From positions 2,046,001 through 2,110,000 of the forward strand of contig NZ_CP014766.1 in assembly GCF_001611675.1 (NCBI RefSeq): 64,000 nucleotides of DNA. Direction: 5' to 3'. A model generated the notes under the pieces. That model was not told where the DNA came from and did not search any database. It saw nothing but the letters and a program-made list of their open reading frames with translations. Below are positions 51,726 to 60,875 of this stretch, one piece after another. Source of the stretch: Pontibacter akesuensis. GTDB taxonomy: Bacteria > Bacteroidota > Bacteroidia > Cytophagales > Hymenobacteraceae. Each line of letters starts with the position of its first letter. Position 1 is the first letter of the stretch. Made by a program: the position numbers and the translations under genes.

Positions 51726-51891
51726 AGCTCTTGTTGTGTCCCTTTCCGTAAGGGTATGCAAAAGTAGCAACTAACTTTTAAGGTGCAAACATTCTTGAGA
51801 AAAATATTTTAAAATATAGCTTCTGGATACATTTTACGCATAATCCTGCTATATTTATGTACAAATTAGTATGTATAACGAATAATTTGCC

Positions 51892-53268
51892 GTGGTAATA
51901 GGACTGGAAAATATCATCTTCTTAATTGTGGCGGCCATCGGAATTGGCCTTTTTGTGTGGCAGATCAGCAAGATACGCAAGAACGTGCTGATGGGCCGTA
52001 ATGTGGAGTTGGCCGACAATACTTCAGAGCGCATCAACAAAACTCTTTTAGTGGCCTTTGGGCAGCAGAAGATGTTTAAACGCCCGCTGCCAGCTGTGCT
52101 GCACCTGTTTGTGTACGTAGGCTTCCTGGTGATCAACATTGAGGTGATCGAGATCCTGATCGACGGCATCTTCGGCACGCACCGCATACTTGGTTTTGCC
52201 GGTATCCTCTACAGCGGCCTGATGTTTATAAACGAGATACTGGCGGCGCTGGTGATTGTTGCCTGCGCCATGTTCCTGTGGCGCCGCAATGTAACTAAGG
52301 TGCCACGCCTGTCAAAAGGTGTGGAGATGCGGGCATGGCCAAAGATGGATGCCAACATCATCTTGGTCGTGGAAATCGTGCTGATGCTGGCGCTCTTCGC
52401 GTTCAACATATCAGACCTGAAACTGGCGCAGTTGCGTGGCACGCATGTGGCTGGGGCTTACCCAATTAGCTCCCTGTTTGTAAATGCGCTGGGCAGCGAT
52501 CCTGAGTCCCTGCACATCATAGGCCGCGTTGGCTGGTGGTTCCACATTATCGGCATTCTGGCATTTATGAACTACCTGCCGAGCTCCAAGCACTTCCACA
52601 TCATCATGGCTTTCCCGAACGTGTACTTCTCTAAGCTGTTGCCGAAGGGTAAGTTTACCACCAACCCGGCTATCACCACAGAAATAAAGGCCATGCTCGA
52701 CCCTAGCTTTCAGCCGCCGGCCCCGGAGGTAGATGCAGCGGGTAACCCGGTAATGCAGCGTTTCGGCGCCAAGGATGTGGAGGACCTGACCTGGAAGCAG
52801 CTGATGGATTCCTATACTTGTACCGAGTGCGGCCGCTGTACAGACGTGTGCCCGGCTAACATGACAGGCAAACTGCTGTCGCCGCGTAAGATCGTGATGG
52901 ACACCCGCGACAGGATGGAGGAAAAAGGAGAGCACCCGGCTATTTTTGCCCCAAACCACTACAAGGAGATGGGCGTGGAGCGCGTAGACACGACGGAGGA
53001 GAATACCTTGCTGCGCGGCTACATTACACCTGAGGAGTTGTGGGCCTGTACTTCCTGCAACGCCTGTGTGGAGGCCTGCCCGGTTAACATAGACCAGCTA
53101 TCCACCATCATGGACCTGCGCCGCTTCCTGGTGCTGGAGGAGTCTGCCGCGCCGGCATCGCTCAATGCCATGTTCACCAACATTGAAAACAACGGAGCAC
53201 CTTGGGCCTTCTCCCCGTCAGACCGCTTTAACTGGGCCGACGAACTGTACGTGCCTTCGAAGAATTAA
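51892..53268 (+). CDS. Membrane iron-sulfur oxidoreductase subunit (HdrD/NarI-like fusion)
   Basis: 458 residues, GTG start (VVIGLENIIFLIVAAIGIGLF). The N-terminal ~270 residues have about six helices of the nitrate-reductase-gamma/cytochrome-b type. The C-terminal part carries two CxxCxxCxxxCP clusters (YTCTECGRCTDVCPA, ACTSCNACVEACPV), predicted to bind two 4Fe-4S. With the next gene, a CCG-domain protein, it forms a probable quinone-linked reductase of the heterodisulfide-reductase-related type seen in aerobic Bacteroidota. Substrate is unknown. Confidence 0.85.
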   Translation: MVIGLENIIFLIVAAIGIGLFVWQISKIRKNVLMGRNVELADNTSERINKTLLVAFGQQKMFKRPLPAVLHLFVYVGFLVINIEVIEILIDGIFGTHRILGFAGILYSGLMFINEILAALVIVACAMFLWRRNVTKVPRLSKGVEMRAWPKMDANIILVVEIVLMLALFAFNISDLKLAQLRGTHVAGAYPISSLFVNALGSDPESLHIIGRVGWWFHIIGILAFMNYLPSSKHFHIIMAFPNVYFSKLLPKGKFTTNPAITTEIKAMLDPSFQPPAPEVDAAGNPVMQRFGAKDVEDLTWKQLMDSYTCTECGRCTDVCPANMTGKLLSPRKIVMDTRDRMEEKGEHPAIFAPNHYKEMGVERVDTTEENTLLRGYITPEELWACTSCNACVEACPVNIDQLSTIMDLRRFLVLEESAAPASLNAMFTNIENNGAPWAFSPSDRFNWADELYVPSKN

Positions 53269-53297
53269 GAATTAAGAATTAGAAATTAAGAATTAAC
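53261..53297. repeat. AATTAAGAATTAGAA tract
   Basis: Direct repeat of GAATTAAGAATTAGAAATTAA-type units that starts inside the stop codon of the iron-sulfur gene. Same word family as the tracts at 25842 and near 60850. Confidence 0.5.
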
Positions 53298-53393
53298 GTA
53301 GTTGGGCCAGGGCAATAGGTTGTCGCTGCCATACCTGCAAATTACCAAGTTTTGAGTCTTATGTCTTGATACTTGTGTTTATTCAAAAACCAG

Positions 53394-54212
53394 ATGGAAG
53401 AAAATAAAAGATTAGTGAAAGTGCCTACCATGGCGGAAATGGCTGCCAATGGCGAGGAGCCGGAGATCCTGTTTTGGGTAGGCTGTGCAGGCTCTTTCGA
53501 CGACCGTTACAAGAGAGTGACGCGCTCGTTTGTGCAGATACTGGAGCACGTGGGAACAAAGTATGCTGTGTTGGGCACCGAAGAAAGCTGCACCGGCGAT
53601 CCGGCCAAGCGCGCAGGCAACGAATTCCTCTTCCAGATGCAGGCCATCACCAACATTGAGGTGCTGAATGCCTACAACATCAAAAAGATTGTAACGGCTT
53701 GCCCGCATTGCTTCAACACCATCAAAAACGAGTATCCGGATTTGGGTGGGAACTACGAGGTGATTCACCACTCCACCTTCCTGCAGCAGCTGGTGAATGA
53801 GGGCAAGGTGCGCGTGAAGGATGGCGAGAGCTTTAAAGGCCGCCGCATTACGTTCCACGACTCCTGCTACCTGGGCCGCGCCAACGACATTTACGAAGCG
53901 CCGCGCGATGTGCTGGCTGCCCTCGATGCCGACCTGGTGGAGATGAAGCGCGTGCGGGCCAATGGCCTTTGCTGCGGTGCCGGTGGCGCCCAGATGTTTA
54001 AGGAGCCGGAGCCAGGCAACAAGGACATCAACATCGAAAGAACAGAAGAGGCCCTGGTCACCCTAGGTGCCGGCGAAGGCGTAATTGCCACAGCCTGCCC
54101 TTTTTGCATGGTGATGATGAACGACGGCGTGAAAAACAAGGACCAGGAGGACAACGTAAGAGTTTTTGATATTGCTGAGCTGATTGCCCAGGCGGAGGGG
54201 CTTTCTAAATAA
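53394..54212 (+). CDS. CCG-domain (HdrB-like) iron-sulfur protein
   Basis: 272 residues from MEENKRLVKVPTMAEMAANG. Two cysteine-rich CCG half-repeats: GCAGSFDDR...SCTGDPAKRAG...ACPHCF, and DSCYLGR...LCCGAGGAQMF...ACPFCMVMMND. HdrB-type domains of this sort bind a non-cubane or 4Fe-4S cluster and take part in thiol/disulfide or quinone redox chemistry. Follows the membrane iron-sulfur gene by ~125 bases and is probably its partner. Confidence 0.88.
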   Translation: MEENKRLVKVPTMAEMAANGEEPEILFWVGCAGSFDDRYKRVTRSFVQILEHVGTKYAVLGTEESCTGDPAKRAGNEFLFQMQAITNIEVLNAYNIKKIVTACPHCFNTIKNEYPDLGGNYEVIHHSTFLQQLVNEGKVRVKDGESFKGRRITFHDSCYLGRANDIYEAPRDVLAALDADLVEMKRVRANGLCCGAGGAQMFKEPEPGNKDINIERTEEALVTLGAGEGVIATACPFCMVMMNDGVKNKDQEDNVRVFDIAELIAQAEGLSK

Positions 54213-54281
54213 ATTGTTTCATTGTTGTTCTCTACATGTTGTGAGCTGACAATTTAACAAGCAACAATTCAACCATTAACT

Positions 54282-54764
54282 ATGTACATTCCGTTTAGCG
54301 AATTGCCCCCACAGGCGCGCCTATGGGTTTACCAGGCCAACCGCCCGTTTACGGAGGCAGAACAGGCTGAAATAAAACCACTTCTGGAGCGTTTTGCTAC
54401 AGAGTGGAGTAGCCACGGCAAAGGCCTGCAAGCCTCAGCTGAGCTGCTGCACGACCGCTTCCTGGTGCTGGCCAACAACGAGGATGCCACCGCCGCCAGC
54501 GGCTGCTCCATCGATGCGTCGGTTAAGTTTGTGAGAGAGCTGGAGCAGCGATTCAGCGTCTCTTTCTTCGACCGCACCCAACTGGCTTTCCTGAAAGATG
54601 AGCAGGTGCAGGTAGTGGGGATGCAGGAGCTGAAAGGCAAAGTGGCGGCTGGCGAAATAGATAAGAATACACTATACTACGATACATTGGTCAACAACTA
54701 CGGAGACCTGCAGCAGGCGTGGCCCAAACCCGCCGGCAACAGCTGGCTCTCCCGGTATTTCTAA
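54282..54764 (+). CDS. Conserved hypothetical protein (not an ATPase by sequence)
   Basis: 160 residues, MYIPFSELPPQARLWVYQANRPF. Conserved blocks WSSHGKGLQASAELLHDRFLVLANNE, SGCSIDASVKFVRELEQRF, FFDRTQLAFL and YYDTLVNNYGDLQQAWPKPAGNSWLSRYF. Members in Bacteroidota are often labelled ABC transporter ATPase, but no Walker A or B motif is present. Single-domain cytosolic protein of unknown role, 26 bases before the PorE-like gene. Confidence 0.8.
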   Translation: MYIPFSELPPQARLWVYQANRPFTEAEQAEIKPLLERFATEWSSHGKGLQASAELLHDRFLVLANNEDATAASGCSIDASVKFVRELEQRFSVSFFDRTQLAFLKDEQVQVVGMQELKGKVAAGEIDKNTLYYDTLVNNYGDLQQAWPKPAGNSWLSRYF

Positions 54765-54790
54765 CGCGGCTAACCTAACCATACGTCTTC

Positions 54791-56734
54791 ATGCCACAAC
54801 ATAAGCCCTTGGCACCACTACTGAAACAGACAAGTGTTCTTTTGCTGTTCCTGTTCTTGCTCGCTTCCTGCGGAGCCGGCAAGTACCTAAGCAAAGGCGA
54901 CAAGCGCTTTGGCGCGGAAGAGTATGAGCGCGCTATTGAGTACTACAAACAGGCGCTGGAAAGCAGCAAAAGCCCCGGTGAGGTAAACTACAAGATTGCC
55001 GAGTCTTACCGCCTCTCCAACCGCATTGCACAGGCAGAGCCCTACTACAAAGCCGCGCTGGATGCCAATTTCAGGAAAGAAGACACCTACTTTTACTATG
55101 CGCTGGCGCTAAAGGCCAATGGCAAGTATGAGGAGGCCATGCGCCAGGTACAGGACTACGTACGCGTAGGCACCAACCCGCAGCTTAAATCAATGGCAGC
55201 GCGTGAGCTGGAGAACCTGCAGCAGCTGGACGAGATACTGGGCATGAACCAGCGCTATAAAGTAGAAAACCTGGAGGCGCTGAATACGGAAGCCTCGGAA
55301 TTCGCGCCATACTTGCTGGACAATCAACTCATTTTCTCCTCCACAAGGGGCGCAGGCAAAGAGTACTTGGGCAACGGCGAAGGGTTCCTTGATGTGTTTG
55401 CCACGACACTAACCGACTCTGCCGCTGAGATGGGGGGAGCCGTGCATAAGTATGAAGGCATCAACGTGGAGGGACTGCACGATGCGCTGGCCACCTTCAC
55501 CAACAACGGCGGCACCATGGTATTTGCCCGTGGCAACGAAGGCACGAAAAAAGGCCGCCAGAACGTAGACCTGTTCGTGTCTCAGCGCCGCGCGGACGGC
55601 TGGACGGAAGCCAAGCCCATCAGCATAAACGATGCACAGGCATGGGATTCCTCTCCTGCTTTCTCACCGGATGGCAAAACCTTATACTTCTCCTCGAACC
55701 GCAGAGGTGGCCTCGGAGGCACCGATATTTATAAATCAACCCTGGATGATAATGGCCGATTCTCTAAGCCAGAGAACCTTGGCCCTGAAATAAACACACC
55801 GGGCAACGAAAGCTTTGTATCAGTGGGGCCTGATGGTACGGTTTACGTGGCCTCTGATGGCCTGCCGGGGTTAGGCAACCTTGACCTGTTCCGCATCGAA
55901 AATGGCAAGCCTGTAAACATGGGGCAGCCGATCAACTCACCGGGCGATGATTTTGGCATCTACCTGGCTGATGGGCAGTACGGCTTCTTCTCGTCGAATC
56001 GCGATGGCGGCAAAGGCGGCGACGACCTGTACCGTTTTGTGAAGAGCGACCGCAAGCAGGTGAATTTCTTTGTAGACGGCACCTTGTTTCAACAGCGTGA
56101 GGGCAAAGGCCAGCAGCGCACAGCCGTTGCAAACCATACTGTTACTTTACAGGATGAGCAGGGAAAGCAACTGCGCACCACTACCACCGATGCTAGCGGT
56201 CAGTTCACGTTCCCGCTTGACTCTGCCTCCACGTACTTCCTGCTAGCCGAGAAGCCCGGCTTCTTTACGGCCCGCCAGCGCATCACTACCATTGGCAAAA
56301 TGCCCGCCCAAGATCAGCTAACGCAGGAGGTGAACGATGTGCGCCTGACAGCAACGCTGGTGCTGAACGAGATCGTGAAGGAAAAAGCTATCGTGCTGGA
56401 GAACATTTTCTACGACTTCGACAAGGCCAATATTCGTCCGGATGCCGCTTTGGAGTTGGATAAGCTGGTGCAGATACTAAAAGACAACCCGGGCATTTCA
56501 ATTGAGCTAAGCTCACACACCGACGCACGCGGCAGCGATGTGTATAACCTGGACCTGTCGCAGCGCCGCGCCGAGTCAGCCGTGGAGTACATCATCTCGC
56601 AGGGCATCGACCGCTCCCGCATCACAGCCAAAGGCTACGGCGAAACACGCCTGGTGGTGAAAAACGCCAAAACAGAGGAAGAGCACCAGCGCAACAGACG
56701 TACAGAATTTAAAGTTGTGCGTATACAGGAGTAA
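54791..56734 (+). CDS. PorE-like OmpA-family lipoprotein
   Basis: 647 residues. Lipoprotein signal ending LLASC (Cys27). Then TPR units (residues ~30-150), a six-bladed PD40/TolB-like propeller (~165-420; DSSPAFSPDGKTLYFSSNRRGG, GQYGFFSSNRDGGKGGDDLYRF), a carboxypeptidase-regulatory-like beta domain (~430-510) and an OmpA peptidoglycan-binding domain (~530-640; IFYDFDKANIRPDAALEL, SHTDARGSDVYN, NRRTEF). This domain order matches PorE, which links the type IX secretion system to peptidoglycan. Other T9SS genes are not in the window, so secretion by that system is an inference. Confidence 0.85.
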   Translation: MPQHKPLAPLLKQTSVLLLFLFLLASCGAGKYLSKGDKRFGAEEYERAIEYYKQALESSKSPGEVNYKIAESYRLSNRIAQAEPYYKAALDANFRKEDTYFYYALALKANGKYEEAMRQVQDYVRVGTNPQLKSMAARELENLQQLDEILGMNQRYKVENLEALNTEASEFAPYLLDNQLIFSSTRGAGKEYLGNGEGFLDVFATTLTDSAAEMGGAVHKYEGINVEGLHDALATFTNNGGTMVFARGNEGTKKGRQNVDLFVSQRRADGWTEAKPISINDAQAWDSSPAFSPDGKTLYFSSNRRGGLGGTDIYKSTLDDNGRFSKPENLGPEINTPGNESFVSVGPDGTVYVASDGLPGLGNLDLFRIENGKPVNMGQPINSPGDDFGIYLADGQYGFFSSNRDGGKGGDDLYRFVKSDRKQVNFFVDGTLFQQREGKGQQRTAVANHTVTLQDEQGKQLRTTTTDASGQFTFPLDSASTYFLLAEKPGFFTARQRITTIGKMPAQDQLTQEVNDVRLTATLVLNEIVKEKAIVLENIFYDFDKANIRPDAALELDKLVQILKDNPGISIELSSHTDARGSDVYNLDLSQRRAESAVEYIISQGIDRSRITAKGYGETRLVVKNAKTEEEHQRNRRTEFKVVRIQE

Positions 56735-56755
56735 TCAGTGTAGCGCTAAAATAGA

Positions 56756-56797
56756 AGAGAGCCGCATAAGTTTATACTTGTGCGGCTCTCTTTTTTA
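56756..56797 (+). terminator. Terminator after PorE-like gene
   Basis: 15-bp stem AGAGAGCCGCATAAG / CTTGTGCGGCTCTCT (one wobble) and T tract. The loop contains part of TTATACTTG. Confidence 0.85.
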
Positions 56798-56801
56798 GGT
56801 C

Positions 56802-56979
56802 TGAATCAGGATCTACAGGATGCCGTTCCTAAAGTTCACAGACCATTTCAGAGCAAGTATGAAATCTGCAATTGCTCAAAAGGCCTCGCGGTGTCTTCAG
56901 ACCCGTGAGCGTCTGGTGGATCAGCTGCTCCAACGCCCGTTCATCCTGCCAATCCTAAAATCCTGTAAATACTGATTCA
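56802..56979. repeat. Candidate ~178-bp palindromic mobile/repeat element
   Basis: Ends form an imperfect 20-bp inverted repeat: TGAATCAGGATCTACAGGAT at the left (56802-56821) and its complement with two differences at the right (56960-56979). The interior has no ORF. The right end also carries an extra AATCCT-rich run typical of bacterial intergenic repeats. A MITE- or REP-like element is likely; no target-site duplication was confirmed. Confidence 0.45.
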
Positions 56980-56988
56980 AACAACGTT

Positions 56989-57540
56989 CTACTTCCGCAG
57001 AGTATACTTTAACCCGATGCCGAAGGTGCTGGCACGAGAGCCGTTAACGGCATCAAAGGAATGGGTATTGAAGCCGGTAACAACGTAGCGGTAATCCAGG
57101 GAAACGGCCAGCGGCAGCTTGCGGAAGGCATATTCCACGCCCACAGAGCCTAACAAAACAGCATGCGTCTCCATGACCTGCCTCTCTCCAAACCGATCTT
57201 TTGTACTACCGACGGCACCGATGCCCAGACCAGCGTAAGGGCGCAAGCGGCTTGAGGTGAGTAACTGCGGCTGCCAGAGGTAGTGCAGGGAGGCCTGGTA
57301 AGCACCTTGGTAATTCCACTGGCCCACTTGTAGCTCCAGGGCAGACTGCGGACGGATAAAATGCTTGATCCTAATTTCAGGAGTGAGGCCTGAGGGACCA
57401 GCAACTGAAGCACGAAAGCCGATGGAGGTATTGTAGGGTGCGGTTGCCTGTGGTTTGGAAGTAGGCGTGTCTTGTGCCAGCGCGGGAGTGGCAAACAGGG
57501 CGATGGCCCCCAGTAGCGGGAGCAGGAGTTTGTTTTTCAT
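56989..57540 (-). CDS. Outer-membrane beta-barrel protein
   Basis: 183 residues with signal peptide (MKNKLLLPLLGAIALFATPALAQ) and eight or so beta strands (IGFRASVAGPSGLTPEIRIKHF, ALELQVGQWNYQ, RPYAGLGIGAVGSTKDRFG, LPLAVSLDYRYVVTGF), ending FGIGLKYTLRK. A small porin/OmpW-like barrel of unknown role. Stop codon 9 bases from the repeat element. Confidence 0.82.
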   Translation of the reverse strand: MKNKLLLPLLGAIALFATPALAQDTPTSKPQATAPYNTSIGFRASVAGPSGLTPEIRIKHFIRPQSALELQVGQWNYQGAYQASLHYLWQPQLLTSSRLRPYAGLGIGAVGSTKDRFGERQVMETHAVLLGSVGVEYAFRKLPLAVSLDYRYVVTGFNTHSFDAVNGSRASTFGIGLKYTLRK

Positions 57541-57780
57541 AGCTACGTTTAGTTATTGTTATACTTCTATATTTACCGACCCCTATAAGTATAGAAACGT
57601 TGCATGTGCTGCGGGTTTGTCTCTGCCAGTTGATGCTTGTTATTCAAAGACTCCGGCTCCTGCTGCGGGCCTCCTGTGTCTCCACAAGTATAGCGGGGCA
57701 TCTAAATAGCCGAATAAATGGCCTTTGCTGTCGGGAATGCCATTCCGTTTCTTAAATTTGTAGGCAAACCATCCAGAGCT

Positions 57781-58950
57781 ATGGAAAATAGATATTTGCG
57801 CCGCGGCGTTTCCGCTTCAAAAGAAGATGTGCACAACGCCATCAAGAACATCGACAAGGGGCTTTTCCCAAAGGCATTCTGCAAAATCATACCTGATATA
57901 CTTACCGGCGACGAGGCGTACTGCGCCATCATGCATGCCGACGGCGCAGGTACCAAATCATCGCTGGCTTACATGTACTGGAAAGAAACCGGCGATCTGA
58001 GCGTGTGGAAAGGCATTGCGCAGGACGCTGTAGTGATGAACACCGATGATTTGCTGTGCGTGGGTGCCACCGATAACATCCTGCTGTCCTCCACCATTGG
58101 CCGCAACAAGAACCTGATTCCGGGCGAGGTGATTGCAGCCATCATCAACGGCACCGAAGAAGTGCTGCAGATGCTGCGCGACAACGGCATGGGTATTTAC
58201 AGCACCGGCGGCGAAACGGCTGACGTGGGTGACCTGGTGCGTACTATTATTGTAGACAGCACCGTAACCGCCCGCATGCGCCGCGACGAGGTGATCTCAA
58301 ACCATACAATTCAGCCTGGCGACGTGATCGTGGGCTTCGCGTCTTTCGGCCAAGCCACGTATGAGACGGAGTATAATGGCGGCATGGGCAGCAACGGCCT
58401 TACCTCGGCCCGCCACGATGTGTTCCATAAGTACCTGGCAGCCTCTTACCCCGAAAGCTACGACCATGAAGTGCCCGCCGATTTGATCTATTCGGGCAAC
58501 TGCCGGCTGACGGATGTGGACAAGGAAACAGGGATGGAGATTGGCAAGCTGGTGCTATCACCAACCCGTACCTACGCGCCCATCGTGAAAGCCATTCTGC
58601 AGGAGCACCGGCAGCACATCCACGGCATGGTGCATTGCAGCGGCGGGGCGCAGACTAAGGTGCTGCATTTTACGGATAAGGTACACATCATTAAAGACAA
58701 GCTGTTCCCGGTGCCGCCGTTGTTCCGCATTATTCAGGAGCAAAGCCAGACGGATTGGAAAGAGATGTACAAGGTCTTCAACATGGGCCATCGCCTGGAA
58801 ATCTACCTGCCGGAGGAGTACGCGCAGGACTTGATAGACATCTCCCAAAGCTTTGGGGTGGAGGCGCAGATCATCGGCAAGGTGAAGAAGAGCGACAAGA
58901 ACGAACTTACCATTCGCAGCAAGCAGGGCGAGTTTCATTACGAAGGCTAA
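57781..58950 (+). CDS. purM: Phosphoribosylformylglycinamidine cyclo-ligase-like (AIR synthase)
   Basis: 389 residues from MENRYLRRGVSASKEDVHNAI; an earlier ATG at 57718 adds 21 non-family residues. The PurM fold closes the imidazole ring of purines with ATP. Visible: DGAGTKSSLAYMYWKETGD, VVMNTDDLLCVGATD, GGETADVGDLVRTIIVDSTV, GDVIVGFASFGQATYETEYNGGMGSNGLTSARHD and GMVHCSGGAQTKVLHF. Longer than E. coli PurM and of the Bacteroidota form. Stand-alone gene. Confidence 0.92.
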   Translation: MENRYLRRGVSASKEDVHNAIKNIDKGLFPKAFCKIIPDILTGDEAYCAIMHADGAGTKSSLAYMYWKETGDLSVWKGIAQDAVVMNTDDLLCVGATDNILLSSTIGRNKNLIPGEVIAAIINGTEEVLQMLRDNGMGIYSTGGETADVGDLVRTIIVDSTVTARMRRDEVISNHTIQPGDVIVGFASFGQATYETEYNGGMGSNGLTSARHDVFHKYLAASYPESYDHEVPADLIYSGNCRLTDVDKETGMEIGKLVLSPTRTYAPIVKAILQEHRQHIHGMVHCSGGAQTKVLHFTDKVHIIKDKLFPVPPLFRIIQEQSQTDWKEMYKVFNMGHRLEIYLPEEYAQDLIDISQSFGVEAQIIGKVKKSDKNELTIRSKQGEFHYEG

Positions 58951-58973
58951 GCTACTTTATACTTATACTTTAC

Positions 58974-59008
58974 AAGAGCCACAGGCACCGCGCCTGTGGC
59001 TCTTTTGT
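58974..59008 (+). terminator. Terminator after purM
   Basis: 13-bp stem AAGAGCCACAGGC / GCCTGTGGCTCTT with loop ACCGC; two ATACTT words lie just before it. Confidence 0.85.
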
Positions 59009-59217
59009 TTGAGGAGCTATGGCTCAAGTATAGCGTAATCTTGCTGCCCCTATCTTTTAGGGGCAACCATGGCAGGCTTGAAGGTTATGCAGGGTTAGCG
59101 TTTGCCTGACCACATGTTACAAACTGGGTTAAAAATACCTTGTGTTTATACATTGGTTTTTCGATGTTTAGGGAAACATACTTAGTTCCATCTACTTACG
59201 AAAACAAACATCTGCTC

Positions 59218-59904
59218 GTGAAAACACTACTACTGTCCCTTCTCCTCTTATTATCCGCGCTAGCTGCAGCAGTGCAGGCACAGCCAACTGCCAAAGACAC
59301 GACCGAGGCCAAACGATTCTATATTGGCGCTACCGCCACCACAATGGGCTATAACGTCAAGTATAGGGAGGAGCCCAAAGGTGGGGACATTCATACCCGC
59401 GGCGTGCTGAACATGGGCTACAGGCTGAGCAAAAGAGCAAGGGTGCAGGTAGGGGTATCGTACGGTACAGCTAATACATACAATGATGTTGTGTATGTAG
59501 AGGCCGAGGACAAGCTGATTTTTTATGATGAGGTGTCCCGTTCCAGGGGTATTGCTGTTCCAATCACAGGGGAGTATATTCTGCTGTATCCTTTCAGGCG
59601 GTTGCAACTCTACGGAACGGCCATGCTTACGCCCGTTTACAGCACAACCCGGGTAAAGAAAACAGAACGGCGGGAAGAGGAGTCCACTGTTACGTATGAT
59701 GAACAGGCCTCAGGCTTCAGTGCGTCGCTGTCAGCCGGGTTTGGCCTCGGCTATCCTGTAAGCAAACGGCTGGACGCTTACTTCAACTACTACATGATCA
59801 GTAGGGACTTTCACAGAAACCTGAGGAGAAGAGACGAGTACCCGTACCCGGGGTCTCTGGCAATAGGGCTTAACTACAATTTCAACCTAAAGCGGGAGAA
59901 GTAA
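59218..59904 (+). CDS. Outer-membrane beta-barrel protein
   Basis: 228 residues from a GTG that begins a good signal peptide (MKTLLLSLLLLLSALAAAVQAQ); a longer frame from 59140 adds a soluble head. Strands such as RFYIGATATTMGYNVKYREE, GVLNMGYRLSKRARVQVGVSYG, FSASLSAGFGLGYPVSK and the last LAIGLNYNFNLKREK predict an eight-stranded barrel. Function unknown. Confidence 0.75.
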   Translation: MKTLLLSLLLLLSALAAAVQAQPTAKDTTEAKRFYIGATATTMGYNVKYREEPKGGDIHTRGVLNMGYRLSKRARVQVGVSYGTANTYNDVVYVEAEDKLIFYDEVSRSRGIAVPITGEYILLYPFRRLQLYGTAMLTPVYSTTRVKKTERREEESTVTYDEQASGFSASLSAGFGLGYPVSKRLDAYFNYYMISRDFHRNLRRRDEYPYPGSLAIGLNYNFNLKREK

Positions 59905-59974
59905 GGCGCTTTAAGAAAATCAAACTGGCATAATAATTGGCTTTGCTCAAGTATAAGCGAAAACCTATACTATC

Positions 59975-60748
59975 ATGAGAAAGCTTCTACTTCCGTTCCT
60001 GCTTGTGCTGCTGGCGTTGCCGGTTTGGGCACAGGCTTCCATACTTACCTTCACTGCCGAGCGCGGCGAATATTTTCAGGTAGCCGTTAATGGGCAAGCC
60101 ATTAACCGCACCGCCTCCAACTATGTGCGCATCAATCACCTGCGGCCGGGAAGGCATTACGTGGAGGTGAAGGTGAGGAGCCGCCATGGCCTGTACAAAA
60201 TGGGGCAGCGCGTGTTTGTGCCCGAAGGAGTGGAGGCAAATTACGGCGTGCGCACCATGGGCCGGAGCGGCAAAGCTTACCTGAGGCTGCTCAGCGAAGT
60301 ACCGCTGGCCCCGGTGGTGGTGGTGCCGGCTCCGCTGCCGCCGCTCTACCCAGATTATCATCGCCACGACGACTACTGCGGCCACGACCGTTACGATGAA
60401 GACCGTTACGACCCTGTGCCGCCGCGCCACAACGACGGTTACTACGGCAACTGCCGCAACCTGCTTTCCGGCCGCGAGCTGGAACGCCTCATCGACACCA
60501 TGCACAGCCGCGACTTTGAGAGCACCAAACTTAGCATTGCCCGCGATGCCCTTCGCAACAGCAGCATCATGGCTGAGGGTCTGAAGCGCCTGCTCCAGCA
60601 GTTCGACCACGAGAGCTCCCGGGTGGAGTTAGCCAAGTATGCCTATGAATCGGTTTGCGATAAAGACCGCTTCTACTACATCTACGACATCTTCCGCTTC
60701 GACAGCAGCGTGCGGGAACTGGAGGAGTATACTTCCCGAAGAAGATGA
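59975..60748 (+). CDS. DUF4476 secreted protein
   Basis: 257 residues with signal peptide (MRKLLLPFLLVLLALPVWAQ). An N-terminal beta domain (FTAERGEYFQVAVNGQAIN, YVRINHLRPGRHYVEVKV) and a Pro/His/Asp/Tyr-rich linker (PLYPDYHRHDDYCGHDRYDED) lead to a C-terminal helical DUF4476 domain (LSGRELERLIDTMHSRDFESTKLSIARDAL, FDHESSRVELAKYAYESV). DUF4476 is common in exported Bacteroidota proteins; function unknown. The His/Asp-rich linker might bind metal. Confidence 0.88.
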   Translation: MRKLLLPFLLVLLALPVWAQASILTFTAERGEYFQVAVNGQAINRTASNYVRINHLRPGRHYVEVKVRSRHGLYKMGQRVFVPEGVEANYGVRTMGRSGKAYLRLLSEVPLAPVVVVPAPLPPLYPDYHRHDDYCGHDRYDEDRYDPVPPRHNDGYYGNCRNLLSGRELERLIDTMHSRDFESTKLSIARDALRNSSIMAEGLKRLLQQFDHESSRVELAKYAYESVCDKDRFYYIYDIFRFDSSVRELEEYTSRRR

Positions 60749-60774
60749 GTCGGAGTTAGATAGTTAGAAAGTGA

Positions 60775-60813
60775 AAAGGCCGCTCTGGAGCATGAGTCCA
60801 GAGCGGCCTTTAT
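60775..60813. terminator. Terminator between convergent genes
   Basis: 15-bp perfect stem AAAGGCCGCTCTGGA / TCCAGAGCGGCCTTT, with T-rich sequence after it, between convergent genes at 60748 (+) and 60876 (-). Confidence 0.85.
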
Positions 60814-60875
60814 ATTTTATCAGAAGTTGAGTAAAAATTCACTCAATCACTAATTCAAAATTCAATTATTCAAAA

